A stretch of DNA of 64,000 nucleotides from Ruminococcus sp. Phil11 (GTDB lineage Bacteria; Bacillota; Clostridia; Oscillospirales; Ruminococcaceae), in assembly GCA_001940925.1 (NCBI GenBank), contig MSGZ01000024.1, positions 246,090-310,089 of the forward strand. The letters are read 5' to 3'. Both the position numbers and the translations under genes were made by a program. Positions 51,601-58,756 of the stretch are shown here, in pieces; position 1 is the stretch's first letter, and each line of letters begins with the position of its first letter. The notes under the pieces were generated by a model. The model had not been told where the DNA came from and did no database searches. It was given only the letters and a program-made list of their open reading frames with translations.

Positions 51601-51887
51601 GTCACTGCTGGAGCGGCCGCGACGGGATCGACGCCGCGATCGACAAGTTCGGCTACCAGAAGAACGAATACTTCGTGCTGGCCGCGACCGGTACCGAGGA
51701 TATCGCTTACGGTAACATGGTTCCGCTGGTCAATGACCTCAAGCAGGATCCGCGCTTTACCTACACGAGCGATTTCTCCAAGGGCAACTTCTACTTCCTC
51801 GCGGCGCAGGGCAATGTCCACTGGTGGCCGCAGGTGCGCCATTACATCTACGACGCACTCCCGCTGTTCTTCCATGAAGGCGTATAA
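48687..51887 (+). CDS. Cellulosomal GH43 - CBM22 - dockerin - CE1 esterase
   Basis: This secreted enzyme of 1066 residues is predicted to remove side chains or xylose units and aromatic or acetyl esters from arabinoxylan. The order is signal peptide (to about NAA), GH43 five-bladed propeller (NPFIWSDVPDDDIIRVGDTYYM at the first blade, MYHDASMLFDDDG), and a beta-sandwich accessory domain (about 330-540). A CBM22-like domain (GYWLHCTFENGVDGF to VDFYVDEVIAAPEG), an internal dockerin (GDVNSDGVINAIDLSLAKKG and ADVDRNDVVRIADV), then CE1 with LMHGGNESE, GGFSMGGGS and late His in GNVHWWPQ follow. GGGGGAAAGAG precedes ATG 48687. The CE1 part resembles XynZ-type feruloyl esterases. Confidence 0.94.
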   Translation: MKHTRVLSAATALLCAAGLLTAFPRVTEPLTANAAATIANPFIWSDVPDDDIIRVGDTYYMVHTTMYFAPGAPIMKSKDLFSWEMCNYVYDTYADGAKQTLSGGQHDYSHGQWATSLRYHDGKYYVFFGSYGTGKSYIYQTTDIENGPWTRSEVNGMYHDASMLFDDDGRKYLVYGSGEFHIKEFNDDMTGFKAGGLDKALFKTNLSGLSGEGSHIHKIGDYYYIFIIAWPNGHPRTEYCYRSKSLTGNWEGKVVLESGLGTYGSGVAQGGIVQTPEGKWYALLFQDHGAVGRVPVLVPMTWQNDWPVLGEGGKAPVTLTVPDTYKGTFMAKDDDFSYDTNKLDLLWQWNHNPDNSAWSVTDRPGYLRLTNKTTANELLHARNTLTMRTEGPSCSSMVKLDTKGMKPGDYAGLSAFQFKYGNVGVYVGDDGSKKVYMAVNGGDKVENSSNKIVAQQNMSGDEVYLKVDFNFNTVDSSFNVSNNIDKANFYYSFDGSSWTKIGDTLNMSYDLTLFTGYRSGLYSYGTKSTGGYADFDYFDYERAEWNVPQVVEPDADGYWLHCTFENGVDGFRARGAETASSTSAEKYAGSKSMLVSGREASWQAACHTLSTAAFEPGKAYSFSADAMYKTGSDTDTFHFTFQYTGTDGEVHYAKIATETAMKGEWVQLSNPAFKIPADCAGEMYIYVETAESSVDFYVDEVIAAPEGTAIAGPGKSSFVLGDVNSDGVINAIDLSLAKKGILTEKFASSVAQKAADVDRNDVVRIADVVWIAKFVTGQTKEYPPQGERETPPPSDYIYPSNLQYKEAPGNYFRQPANHGTVVKENYTGINGAKTMYVYLPYGYNENTKYNIFYLMHGGNESEETCFNDSNIDIDIMLDNMIANGDIEPMIVVTPTFNRCPDGAGDVWKEMRETIIPYVEGKYSTYADSTSISDLNKSRYHRAYGGFSMGGGSTWNCFINNLDIIAYFMPLSGHCWSGRDGIDAAIDKFGYQKNEYFVLAATGTEDIAYGNMVPLVNDLKQDPRFTYTSDFSKGNFYFLAAQGNVHWWPQVRHYIYDALPLFFHEGV

Positions 51888-51904
51888 CAGCGATTATTCC
51901 GACG

Positions 51905-51965
51905 CATTCTTTTGAGGCTTTGTCCTCACCCTCCCTCTCTCCGGGGTCTGATCCTCAGACCCCAT
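51905..51965. repeat. Paired hairpins after the GH43-CE1 gene (family B-like)
   Basis: TGAGG/CCTCA (51913-51928) and GGGGTCTGA/TCAGACCCC (51943-51963, 3-nt loop). The pair resembles the two hairpins that precede the family B core after thiC. Confidence 0.5.
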
Positions 51966-51980
51966 AAAGAACAACCTATT

Positions 51981-52015
51981 GGGTGCTGGCCTGTACGGTC
52001 GGCACCCGTTTTTTT
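51981..52015 (+). terminator. Terminator downstream of the GH43-CE1 gene
   Basis: GGGTGC pairs with GCACCC plus inner pairs, followed by TTTTTTT. Confidence 0.85.
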
Positions 52016-52100
52016 CAGAGGCAAAATTAAGTATATTTCTTCCGCTGCGGCGTCTAAGATACAGAAAGGAAAAAGCAAATTTTCGCGAAAGGAGAAACCG

Positions 52101-52655
52101 ATGGACAAGGGGGCAGGCAGCTACAGCCGTTATCTGGACGGCGACGATACCGGCATGGCAGAGCTGATCCGCGATTACAGGGACGGTCTGCTGCTGTATC
52201 TCAACAGCTATCTGAACGATCTCAGTCTTGCGGAGGACTGTGTGCAGGAAACCTTTATCAAGCTTGCTGTCAAAAAACCTGTGTTCCGCGGAGAGAGCTC
52301 CTTCAAAACATGGCTGTATACGGTCGGGCGGAATATTGCGGTCAGTGCGGTGCGGAAGGCTGCAAGGCGCGGCGATGTGCTGCTTGATGCCTGCGATGCG
52401 CTGAAAGCGGAGACTGACCTCGAACGAACGTATCTGAAAGAGGAGCAGAGAATAACCGTACACAGGGCAATCCGCAGACTGAACCCGGACGCTCAGCGCG
52501 TTCTGCATCTGACCTATTTTGAAGGATTCAGCAACGCAGAAACAGCGGGCATCATGCATAAAACGAAAAAGCAGATCGAAAACCTGCTCTATCACGCAAG
52601 AAAAAAACTGCGTGCAGAGCTTGAAAAGGAGGGCTTTGACTATGAAGAGCTATGA
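52101..52655 (+). CDS. ECF-type sigma-70 factor
   Basis: The 184-residue alternative sigma factor has a region 2 (DLSLAEDCVQETFIKL, then FKTWLYTVGRNIAVSAVRK) and region 4 with the helix-turn-helix LTYFEGFSNAETAGIMHKTKKQIENLL. GGAGA precedes ATG 52101. The next gene overlaps by 14 bp and has a membrane-anchor layout, so it is the probable partner or anti-sigma. The stimulus is unknown. It follows the xylan island but is separated from it by a terminator. Confidence 0.9.
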   Translation: MDKGAGSYSRYLDGDDTGMAELIRDYRDGLLLYLNSYLNDLSLAEDCVQETFIKLAVKKPVFRGESSFKTWLYTVGRNIAVSAVRKAARRGDVLLDACDALKAETDLERTYLKEEQRITVHRAIRRLNPDAQRVLHLTYFEGFSNAETAGIMHKTKKQIENLLYHARKKLRAELEKEGFDYEEL

Positions 52656-53418
52656 GGCAATGACGTCGTGCGTACTGGCGGCAAGGGACGCAATCCTTCA
52701 AAAGCGGCGGAGACGGCGCACGGTGCTGCTCTGCTGTTTGCCGGTCCTATGCTGTGCGGCCGCGGCCTTGGGGTTCCGGCAGTATCTGAACCGGAAGCCG
52801 GTGACCGTTCAGCAGAGCGATCTGCCTGCGGTCAGCATTCATGCGGAGACAGAGATTCCTGCGAACAATGAGAAACAGAAAGCGGCAGGGGCGTATGCAC
52901 CGGAGGAGCCGGAGCAGGCTGCACAGACAAATACAGATAACAGCGGAGAGAAGCCTGCAGAGCCGGCCGCGGAGCTGCCGCATGATGTTCCGCAGACAGA
53001 GCCCATCGGTCAGCCGCCCGAAGACCTTGAGCCGGAGCCGCCGACCGAAGCGGAAGACTGTCCCGATACGCATGAATACCGTCCGTGGGAGGATCTGGCG
53101 GTCAATCAGCAGTATTTCGGTGCGGATATCGGGCGGATTCCGGCAGAAAACGGCGCGGATACGGTGTTCTATCAGACCGCAGAGCAGGAGGTTCCGGCAG
53201 CGGATATCGGGGAATATCTCTGTGAAGCATTCATGAGCGGATACGACTTCTATGATGCTGCCGCAGACAAATATCATCATTGTTATGCAAAGGCGTACCG
53301 GATCATCGGGCGTGAACAGGACGATGCCGTCGCAATTCAGTTTGATGACGGCGGCGCGTATTATCTGTATGAGCATACGCAGGCGGCAGACGGCGCGGCA
53401 GACGGTCTGACGGGATAA
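52642..53418 (+). CDS. Single-pass membrane protein, probable partner of the ECF sigma factor
   Basis: The 258-residue protein has a short cytoplasmic N-terminus (about 1-27) with a basic RRRRR stretch and one membrane helix (about 28-46, LLCCLPVLCCAAAALGF). A Pro/Glu/Ala-rich extracellular spacer (about 60-140) and a C-terminal globular domain (about 145-250, with ENGADTVFYQTAE and AYYLYEH) follow. It overlaps the sigma gene by 14 bp and has AAGGAGGG. No zinc-binding anti-sigma (HxxxCxxC) motif is seen; the cytoplasmic part is short, so the anti-sigma role rests on gene order and topology. Confidence 0.8.
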   Translation: MKSYEAMTSCVLAARDAILQKRRRRRTVLLCCLPVLCCAAAALGFRQYLNRKPVTVQQSDLPAVSIHAETEIPANNEKQKAAGAYAPEEPEQAAQTNTDNSGEKPAEPAAELPHDVPQTEPIGQPPEDLEPEPPTEAEDCPDTHEYRPWEDLAVNQQYFGADIGRIPAENGADTVFYQTAEQEVPAADIGEYLCEAFMSGYDFYDAAADKYHHCYAKAYRIIGREQDDAVAIQFDDGGAYYLYEHTQAADGAADGLTG

Positions 53419-53452
53419 GCGGTGCTGATTGTATCCGGCCTTATTGTACTGC

Positions 53453-53490
53453 AAAAAACAGGCACTGACCTTTTGGCCGGTGCCTGTTTG
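53453..53490. terminator. Terminator after the sigma operon
   Basis: AACAGGCAC pairs with GTGCCTGTT, with inner GACC/GGCC pairs. A-run before and TTTG after allow use in both directions. Confidence 0.8.
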
Positions 53491-53548
53491 TGATACAGAA
53501 TAATGCTTGCGGCGAAGCACATCCGGGGATTCGCCGGAGATGATGCTG

Positions 53549-54514
53549 TTATACCATATTCGTCATCAGCAGCGGGGTGACGGCGATCTGCCGCTCGTCG
53601 GCGTCCCAGAACATCACGCCGAGCAGATCAAATTCCCGCAGGCCGCAGCGTCCGAACTGCACATCCCGCCGCAGAATATCGCGGTGACGGCGGCGTTCCT
53701 GCCGGATGCGGAACAGACGCATCTGAATGTTGATCTGTTCGCCCGCGTAGGTATAGCTCTTGCGCACGATGACAGGGCCGCTCTCCGCGCCGCTCGAGAT
53801 CCATTCCGTGTGCGTCATGCGCAGCGAGATGAACCGGCACGGTCTGCGCTCCGCAAAGCCGCGCATCGCGTCCTCCCATGAGGTACAGAGCTGTCCCTGC
53901 TCCTTGAGCAGCTGCTCCAGCCTGTCCTTCGCGTCGATGCAGGCGGTCTTGTCGGAGAAGCTCAGCGAATCCGCAATCTCGTCAAAGCCCGGAACCTGCT
54001 GCATCCGCGAACGGATCTCCTCCGGCTTGGCGCAGTAATAATACTCGCTGCTTTCATACCGCCGGTATTTTTCCAGCGCATCGTGGATTTTATTGTAGAT
54101 CATCTGGTTCGGGCAGAGCCGGTAATCGGCAAAGACGGAAATGCCGTCATGCGTGAAATGCTCCTTGATCGCTGCTGCACAGCCCGCAGAGCGGCTGTCG
54201 CCGTAATCGCACTGGCAGATGATGTCCTCGCCTGCGCGGTAGACCTCGTAGATAAACGCGGCGATGTCGTCCGCCTCCGGGAAAAAGCTCTCGACCGTCA
54301 GGCCGTAATCGCTCAGGTCGTTCGGGTCGAGGTCATCGACTGCTGCCTGATAAAGCCGGCATTTCAGGCGGGAGTAATCCGGCACTGTATAATGCGCACT
54401 GCGCAGCCGCTTGTCCGGCGTATCGTAAAAACTGATGACGGCGGTGTTCGGCGGAAATTCTCCGCGCACGGTCAGCGTTTCCATGTCCCGGCGGGAGCAG
54501 ATCATGACTTTCAT
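53549..54514 (-). CDS. Tyrosine-phosphatase-like protein with an extra C-terminal domain
   Basis: The 321-residue cytosolic protein has an N-terminal part of about 135 residues with the dual-specificity-phosphatase layout: TAVISFYDTP, DDIAAFIYEVYRAGEDI, then the CX5R loop CDYGDSRSAG (Cys102, Arg108). The general acid Asp is not assigned. The remaining ~180 residues (about 145-321) have no domain I recognise. They end in a beta-rich stretch with many Arg residues (RIRQERRRHRD) and a C-terminal WDADERQIAVTPLL. ATG 54514 has GGAGG upstream and is preferred to an upstream ATG at 54571. Confidence 0.75.
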   Translation of the reverse strand: MKVMICSRRDMETLTVRGEFPPNTAVISFYDTPDKRLRSAHYTVPDYSRLKCRLYQAAVDDLDPNDLSDYGLTVESFFPEADDIAAFIYEVYRAGEDIICQCDYGDSRSAGCAAAIKEHFTHDGISVFADYRLCPNQMIYNKIHDALEKYRRYESSEYYYCAKPEEIRSRMQQVPGFDEIADSLSFSDKTACIDAKDRLEQLLKEQGQLCTSWEDAMRGFAERRPCRFISLRMTHTEWISSGAESGPVIVRKSYTYAGEQINIQMRLFRIRQERRRHRDILRRDVQFGRCGLREFDLLGVMFWDADERQIAVTPLLMTNMV

Positions 54515-54710
54515 ATCCTGCCTCCATAGCGTTGTGATCGAAAAAAACGGTACCTTTCTATTATAACACATTGTTTGCCGATTTGTGCCGGAAATCGCAG
54601 TTTATACGCAAAATCTGTGTTTTGCATAAAACGCCGCAGGCGATTTTGTGCAGAATGTTCATGAAAAATGCGGTGATTCCGAGAATGATCTGACAGGCTT
54701 GCGGATATGC

Positions 54711-54752
54711 AAAACCGGTACTGAATGCACACACATACAGTACCGGTTTTTC
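54711..54752. terminator. Terminator of the cdaA-cdaR operon
   Basis: AAAACCGGTACTG pairs perfectly with CAGTACCGGTTTT (13 bp). Confidence 0.85.
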
Positions 54753-54758
54753 GTGATC

Positions 54759-56231
54759 TTATTCATCCGCCACGGTGATATTGATATCGACCGTCGGTTT
54801 GTTTTTGGACGTCGCGGAGACCCATACAATCCCGGAATTCTCCGGCAGCTCCACGCCGACATTGACCGTTTTCCGGCCGGCCTCGACATGCGGCATCATA
54901 TCGGCGGTCAGCTTCAGATCCGCAGCCTGGATCTTTTCCAGATCCTTCGGCCTGCCGATCAGTGTGACGGCTGTCTGACCGTTCGGCTGATCGAACTGAT
55001 ACTGATAGCCTGCACGCTTGTCATTCCGGTACGTGATCGTACTGTTCGGGATCCAGAACACCCGCTTTTCCAGGTCGGTGTCCTCCAGCGAAATATAGAC
55101 CTCGCTGATCTTGGTGACGACTTCATAATCACTGTTGACGTCCACTTTGTATTCCTCGTCAATGGAAAGTCCGCTGAGCGAAGGCATATTCACGCTGTAA
55201 TTGTCGATCGTCATCAGACCTTCCTTTTTATCGGGATCGTCTGTCCGCAGCGTCAGGAACAGATTGTTTTCCGTACCGTCGCCGTTGTCCTCGCCGTAGC
55301 CCGGCAGTGTGTACACCCCGTTCTCCGTCCGGATACGGATCCTCTGATAAATAAAGTTCTGAAATTCCTCATCATCCGGCATTTCCGAGATCGTACCGGA
55401 AACAGGCAGGGTGCGCTGGTAATAGACCGGGATCGTCACGGAGAAGCTTTCTCTCTGCAGCGAAAAGATCCCGTCACTGTTGTCGATCTCCTGCCCGCTG
55501 CTGTCCATCAGCGTAAATTCGGAAACATCGTTGAAGATCTTGGTCTCGGTCAGCTTGCCGCTGCTGCTGACCGTCAGGGAAACATGGTCGATCTGGTCGA
55601 TCATCGTGGACGGCCCCTTGACAATGACCGTTGCCGGATCGACAATGACCTGCTGCTCGTCGATCCGGGTCACGGCGTCTGCCGTTTTCAGATTCGGAAG
55701 CAGGACTGTCTTGCTGACCGGGACGGTTTTGCTGTCAAAGCGGTCGAGGCTGACATTGATCGTGGACGGATCCAGCTCGACCTTTGCCACACCGCCGCCG
55801 TCAGACCGGATCTCCTTGCCGCCGTTCTCTCTGTCCTTTTTATAGCGGAGACCCAGCGGGAGCGTCTGATCGCCGGGTTCCTTCTTCACTTTTTCGTAAT
55901 CGACATAAACCTCAACATCGTCTTCCTCAAGGCCGCCGATCGCGGAAATGTTGCCGAGGATGCTGACCTCGACCTTCTGCTTCGCGAGTGCCGCTTCGGA
56001 TTCCGGCAGGAGCTTCAGATTATAGCTTTCCGCCTGCGTATCCGCAAGATCGGCAGAAATGCCTTCGAGATGAAACGCTTTGGTCTGATCCGGCACAAGC
56101 ATTGTCCAGACCAGAAGTGCTGACGCAAATGATACGATCAGCAGAAACAGATTTGCACGGTTCGGCCTGCGCAGCTTCGGCAGTGCGGAAAGCAGTCCGC
56201 CTGTGCGCTTCGGTGTCTGGTTTTCTTCCAT
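54759..56231 (-). CDS. cdaR: YbbR-domain protein CdaR, regulator of c-di-AMP synthase
   Basis: The 490-residue protein has a basic cytoplasmic N-terminus, one membrane helix (about 27-45, LFLLIVSFASALLVWTML), and a large extracellular part of repeated YbbR domains (VSILGN-, VIVKGPSTMIDQIDHV-type and VTLIGRPKDLEKI segments). In other Firmicutes CdaR binds and modulates CdaA. It starts 3 bp after cdaA on the minus strand. glmM, usually third in this operon, is not next to it; instead a terminator follows. Confidence 0.92.
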   Translation of the reverse strand: MEENQTPKRTGGLLSALPKLRRPNRANLFLLIVSFASALLVWTMLVPDQTKAFHLEGISADLADTQAESYNLKLLPESEAALAKQKVEVSILGNISAIGGLEEDDVEVYVDYEKVKKEPGDQTLPLGLRYKKDRENGGKEIRSDGGGVAKVELDPSTINVSLDRFDSKTVPVSKTVLLPNLKTADAVTRIDEQQVIVDPATVIVKGPSTMIDQIDHVSLTVSSSGKLTETKIFNDVSEFTLMDSSGQEIDNSDGIFSLQRESFSVTIPVYYQRTLPVSGTISEMPDDEEFQNFIYQRIRIRTENGVYTLPGYGEDNGDGTENNLFLTLRTDDPDKKEGLMTIDNYSVNMPSLSGLSIDEEYKVDVNSDYEVVTKISEVYISLEDTDLEKRVFWIPNSTITYRNDKRAGYQYQFDQPNGQTAVTLIGRPKDLEKIQAADLKLTADMMPHVEAGRKTVNVGVELPENSGIVWVSATSKNKPTVDINITVADE

Positions 56232-56234
56232 CGG

Positions 56235-57209
56235 TCAGCCCTCCTTTCCCTTGACAGAGGACTGCTCCTTCTCAGCGGGCTGCTTTGAAGGCTCCCCCTC
56301 TGCTTTTTTGCGGAGGAACGGGATGATCGGTTTGCCGCGCAGCGCGTCCTTCTCCTGCGGGATCAGAACCTCGCGCAGCAGCTTTTCCAGTGTCAGCTTG
56401 GTATAATTGCGTGTCAGGATGCCGTCCCTTGCAACGGAGATCTGGCCGGTCTCCTCGGAGACGACGATGACAAGCGCATCGGAATTTTCGCTCATGCCGA
56501 TTGCGGCACGGTGACGGGAGCCGAGATGCTTGTCGATCAGCTCCTCCTTCTGCGGCTTCGGCAGGAAGCACGCTGCCGCCCAGATAATGCCGTCGCGCAT
56601 AATGACGGCACCGTCATGCAGCGGGGTCTTGTTGAAAAAGATATTGCCGAACAGCTCGACGCTCGGCTCCGCCTTCATGACGGTGCCGTTGGAGATCTGC
56701 TCGCCCAGTCTGGACGCACGCTCAATGACGATCAGTGCGCCGGTCGCCGTTCTGGAGAGCTGCGCGACCGATTCCGAGATGATCGGGATCGCACGGTTCC
56801 ACTGTGCGATGACGTCCTCGCTCTCGCCGATCGTCAGCTTGGAAAGGCGCGAGGTCGTTGCACCGAATTTTTCGAGAACACGGCGCAGCTCCGGCTGGAA
56901 CAGCACGATGATCGCGATCAGTCCGACATTCAGTGCCTTGCCGGAGATCCAGTTCACGACCTGGAGATTCATCCAGTCACTGAGCAGATAGACCCCCACG
57001 AGAATCAGGATGCCCTTGAGAAGTTGTCCGGCGCGCGTTTCGCGGACAAGCTTCAGGATCACGTAGATCATGCCGGTCAGCAATGCGATATCCAGCAAAT
57101 TGGCCGGATTGCTCATCGACTTGAACAGATTGTAAAGCTTATCAGTCACGGTTCCCAATGCCATCTGCATGGCCGCGAGACTGAGATAAGGCAGAAAACT
57201 ACCGAACAC
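56235..57209 (-). CDS. cdaA: Diadenylate cyclase CdaA
   Basis: This membrane enzyme makes the second messenger c-di-AMP from two ATP. The sequence has about three N-terminal membrane helices (about 35-110) and a DAC catalytic domain with the DGA motif (TPLHDGAVI) and the RHR motif (GSRHRAAIGMSE). A Lys/Glu-rich tail ends the protein. Two in-frame GTG codons lie at 57218 and 57209; AAGGGAG is 8 bp from the second and directly abuts the first, so 57209 (324 residues) is chosen. It is the first gene of an operon with cdaR. Confidence 0.94.
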   Translation of the reverse strand: MFGSFLPYLSLAAMQMALGTVTDKLYNLFKSMSNPANLLDIALLTGMIYVILKLVRETRAGQLLKGILILVGVYLLSDWMNLQVVNWISGKALNVGLIAIIVLFQPELRRVLEKFGATTSRLSKLTIGESEDVIAQWNRAIPIISESVAQLSRTATGALIVIERASRLGEQISNGTVMKAEPSVELFGNIFFNKTPLHDGAVIMRDGIIWAAACFLPKPQKEELIDKHLGSRHRAAIGMSENSDALVIVVSEETGQISVARDGILTRNYTKLTLEKLLREVLIPQEKDALRGKPIIPFLRKKAEGEPSKQPAEKEQSSVKGKEG

Positions 57210-57288
57210 GCCGCTCACTCCCTTCTGTCAGCCGTGCACCGGCCTTGATCGACATTTGTCTGGCACATTCCGTATTCATCCAACATAT

Positions 57289-57317
57289 AGTATAACATAT
57301 TTTTCGCATGATTTCAA
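57289..57317 (-). promoter_or_regulatory. Promoter of cdaA
   Basis: On the minus strand TTGAAA (57317-57312) and TATACT (57294-57289), 17 bp apart. Confidence 0.7.
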
Positions 57318-57417
57318 CCACTAAAACAAATTTTTTTCATACGTTTTTCTTTGTAATTTATTAAATTTTCATGTAGAAACAGCGCGGCGGCGAAAGAAGA
57401 TTGCCGCGGTAAAAGGT

Positions 57418-57530
57418 GGGGAGAAGCAGCCTGTCAGAAGCCGCGTTCAGCGGCGTGTGCTTCGCTGCCGGGGAGAGATTCGCTTACCGCGCCCGGAGGG
57501 AAACGGAAGCGGGCACTGCCCGCCTTGACT
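57418..57530 (+). repeat. Family A intergenic repeat, copy 6
   Basis: CTGTCAGAAGCCGCG, GCGGCGTGTGCTTCG and GAGAGATTCGCTTACCGC match the family; the terminal hairpin is GCGGGCACTGCCCGC followed by CTTGACT. As with copy 3, the end of the repeat is the -35 hexamer of a promoter. Confidence 0.75.
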
Positions 57531-57553
57531 TTTCTGACGGAATGCAGTATAAT
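57525..57553 (+). promoter_or_regulatory. Promoter at the end of repeat copy 6
   Basis: TTGACT (57525-57530) and TATAAT (57548-57553), 17 bp apart; drives the TM1266-like gene and possibly the nitrogenase-like cluster. Confidence 0.8.
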
Positions 57554-57598
57554 AGTGTCAGCAGAACATTTGCGATCAAACCGAAAGGAATCATTCGC

Positions 57599-57853
57599 AT
57601 GGAAACCAGAGTCGCAGTCATTGCGATCATCGTGCAGGACAGCAGCTCCGCCGTGAGCATCAACTCCCTGCTGCACGAATACGATACCTATATCATCGGG
57701 CGCATGGGCGTCCCGTACCGCTGCAAGGGCATCAGCATCATCAACATTGCCATTGATGCGCCGCAGGATGCGATCAACCGCTTGGCCGGTGCGATCGGCA
57801 GACTGAACGGCGTCAGTGCCAAGACGGTCTATGCGCCTGCCGCAGAAAACTGA
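57599..57853 (+). CDS. TM1266-like small ACT-type regulator (iron-only hydrogenase system regulator family)
   Basis: The 84-residue protein contains the family pattern TRVAVIAIIVQD, then LLHEYDTYIIGRMGVPYR, then ISIINIAIDAP and a final GVSAKTVY. The family resembles NikR/ACT-type beta-alpha-beta folds and is normally found beside [FeFe]-hydrogenase maturation genes. No hydrogenase gene is in this window; the gene instead stands directly upstream of the nitrogenase-like cluster. GAAAGGAA lies upstream of ATG 57599. A regulatory or sensing role is inferred from the family name. Confidence 0.85.
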   Translation: METRVAVIAIIVQDSSSAVSINSLLHEYDTYIIGRMGVPYRCKGISIINIAIDAPQDAINRLAGAIGRLNGVSAKTVYAPAAEN

Positions 57854-57942
57854 ATCCGGACGCTTCTTCTGATGCCAAAACGCGGTTCCCCGCCTTGCGG
57901 CAAAAGTCTGATAGCGGATGCACGTACCGATATTGAAGATAC

Positions 57943-57983
57943 GGCAGCCCTGTCTCACTGTCAGAAGGGCTGCCTTCTGTTTT
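57943..57983 (+). terminator. Terminator hairpin directly before the first nitrogenase-like gene
   Basis: GGCAGCCCT (57943-57951) pairs with AGGGCTGCC (57966-57974), followed by TTCTGTTTT. The ribosome binding site AAGGAG begins at 57984 and the start codon at 57997, so no promoter fits between. The geometry copies the riboswitch terminators before queD and thiC. The 90-nt leader from 57854 matches no riboswitch class I can name. Confidence 0.7.
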
Positions 57984-57996
57984 AAGGAGTTTTGTT

Positions 57997-58755
57997 ATGA
58001 TCAAGCTTGCGGTCTACGGCAAGGGCGGGATCGGAAAATCCACGATCTCCGCAAATTTATCCGCGGTATTCGCGCAGAAGGGATACCGCGTCATGCAGAT
58101 CGGCTGCGATCCGAAGGCCGATTCCACGGCACTGCTGCACGGCGGCTCCCGCATCCCGACGGTGCTGCAGCTCGAACGCGAAAAGGGCAGCGGCATCACG
58201 CTTTCCGACCTCGTCACGGAGTCGGAGAGCGGCGTGATCTGCGTGGAAGCCGGCGGCCCCGTCCCCGGCGTCGGCTGCGCGGGCAGAGGCATCATCAATG
58301 CGCTGGAAACGCTGAAAAAGCTCGGTGCTTATGAGATATACAAGCCGGATATCGTCATTTATGACGTCCTCGGCGATGTGGTTTGCGGCGGCTTCTCCAT
58401 GCCGATGCGCAAGGGCTATGCCGACCGCGTGTTCGTCGTGACCTCCGGCGAAAAAATGGCGCGCTATGCCGCGGCCAATATCTGCATGGCGGTGCAGAAT
58501 TTTCAGGGCAGGGGATATGCGTCCCTCGGCGGACTGATCCTCAACCGGCGCAATGTCGCGGACGAGGACGCCGCTGCCGCGGAGCTCGCTAAGGATTTTG
58601 ACACGCGCGTCATCGGCGCGATCGACCGCTGTGCGGAGATTCAGCAGGCGGATGACATGGGTGTGCCGTTTGTGAATGCGTTTCCGGCATGTCCTGCCGT
58701 ACAGCAGCTCCGGCAGCTTGCGGACGCCATGCTTGCGGAATGCGGAGGGCTCTGA
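57997..58755 (+). CDS. NifH-like nitrogenase-family iron protein 1 (Nfl)
   Basis: This is predicted to be an ATP-dependent electron donor to a component-1-like partner. The 252-residue protein has the Walker A/deviant P-loop [10 protein letters not shown] (residues 7-16), the DPKADST switch, and both cysteines that ligate the bridging [4Fe-4S] cluster: [10 protein letters not shown] and [11 protein letters not shown]. These are the NifH/BchL/CfbC hallmarks and separate it from MinD/ParA ATPases. AAGGAG precedes ATG 57997. The component-1-like gene begins 2 bp after the stop. True nitrogen fixation is unlikely because no nif assembly genes are seen here. Confidence 0.93.
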   Translation: MIKLAVYGKGGIGKSTISANLSAVFAQKGYRVMQIGCDPKADSTALLHGGSRIPTVLQLEREKGSGITLSDLVTESESGVICVEAGGPVPGVGCAGRGIINALETLKKLGAYEIYKPDIVIYDVLGDVVCGGFSMPMRKGYADRVFVVTSGEKMARYAAANICMAVQNFQGRGYASLGGLILNRRNVADEDAAAAELAKDFDTRVIGAIDRCAEIQQADDMGVPFVNAFPACPAVQQLRQLADAMLAECGGL

Positions 58756-58756
58756 T

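Noticed and set aside
57216..57218. GTG 57218 as the start of cdaA
   Set aside because: The ribosome binding site directly abuts it with no spacing; GTG 57209 has 8 bp spacing.
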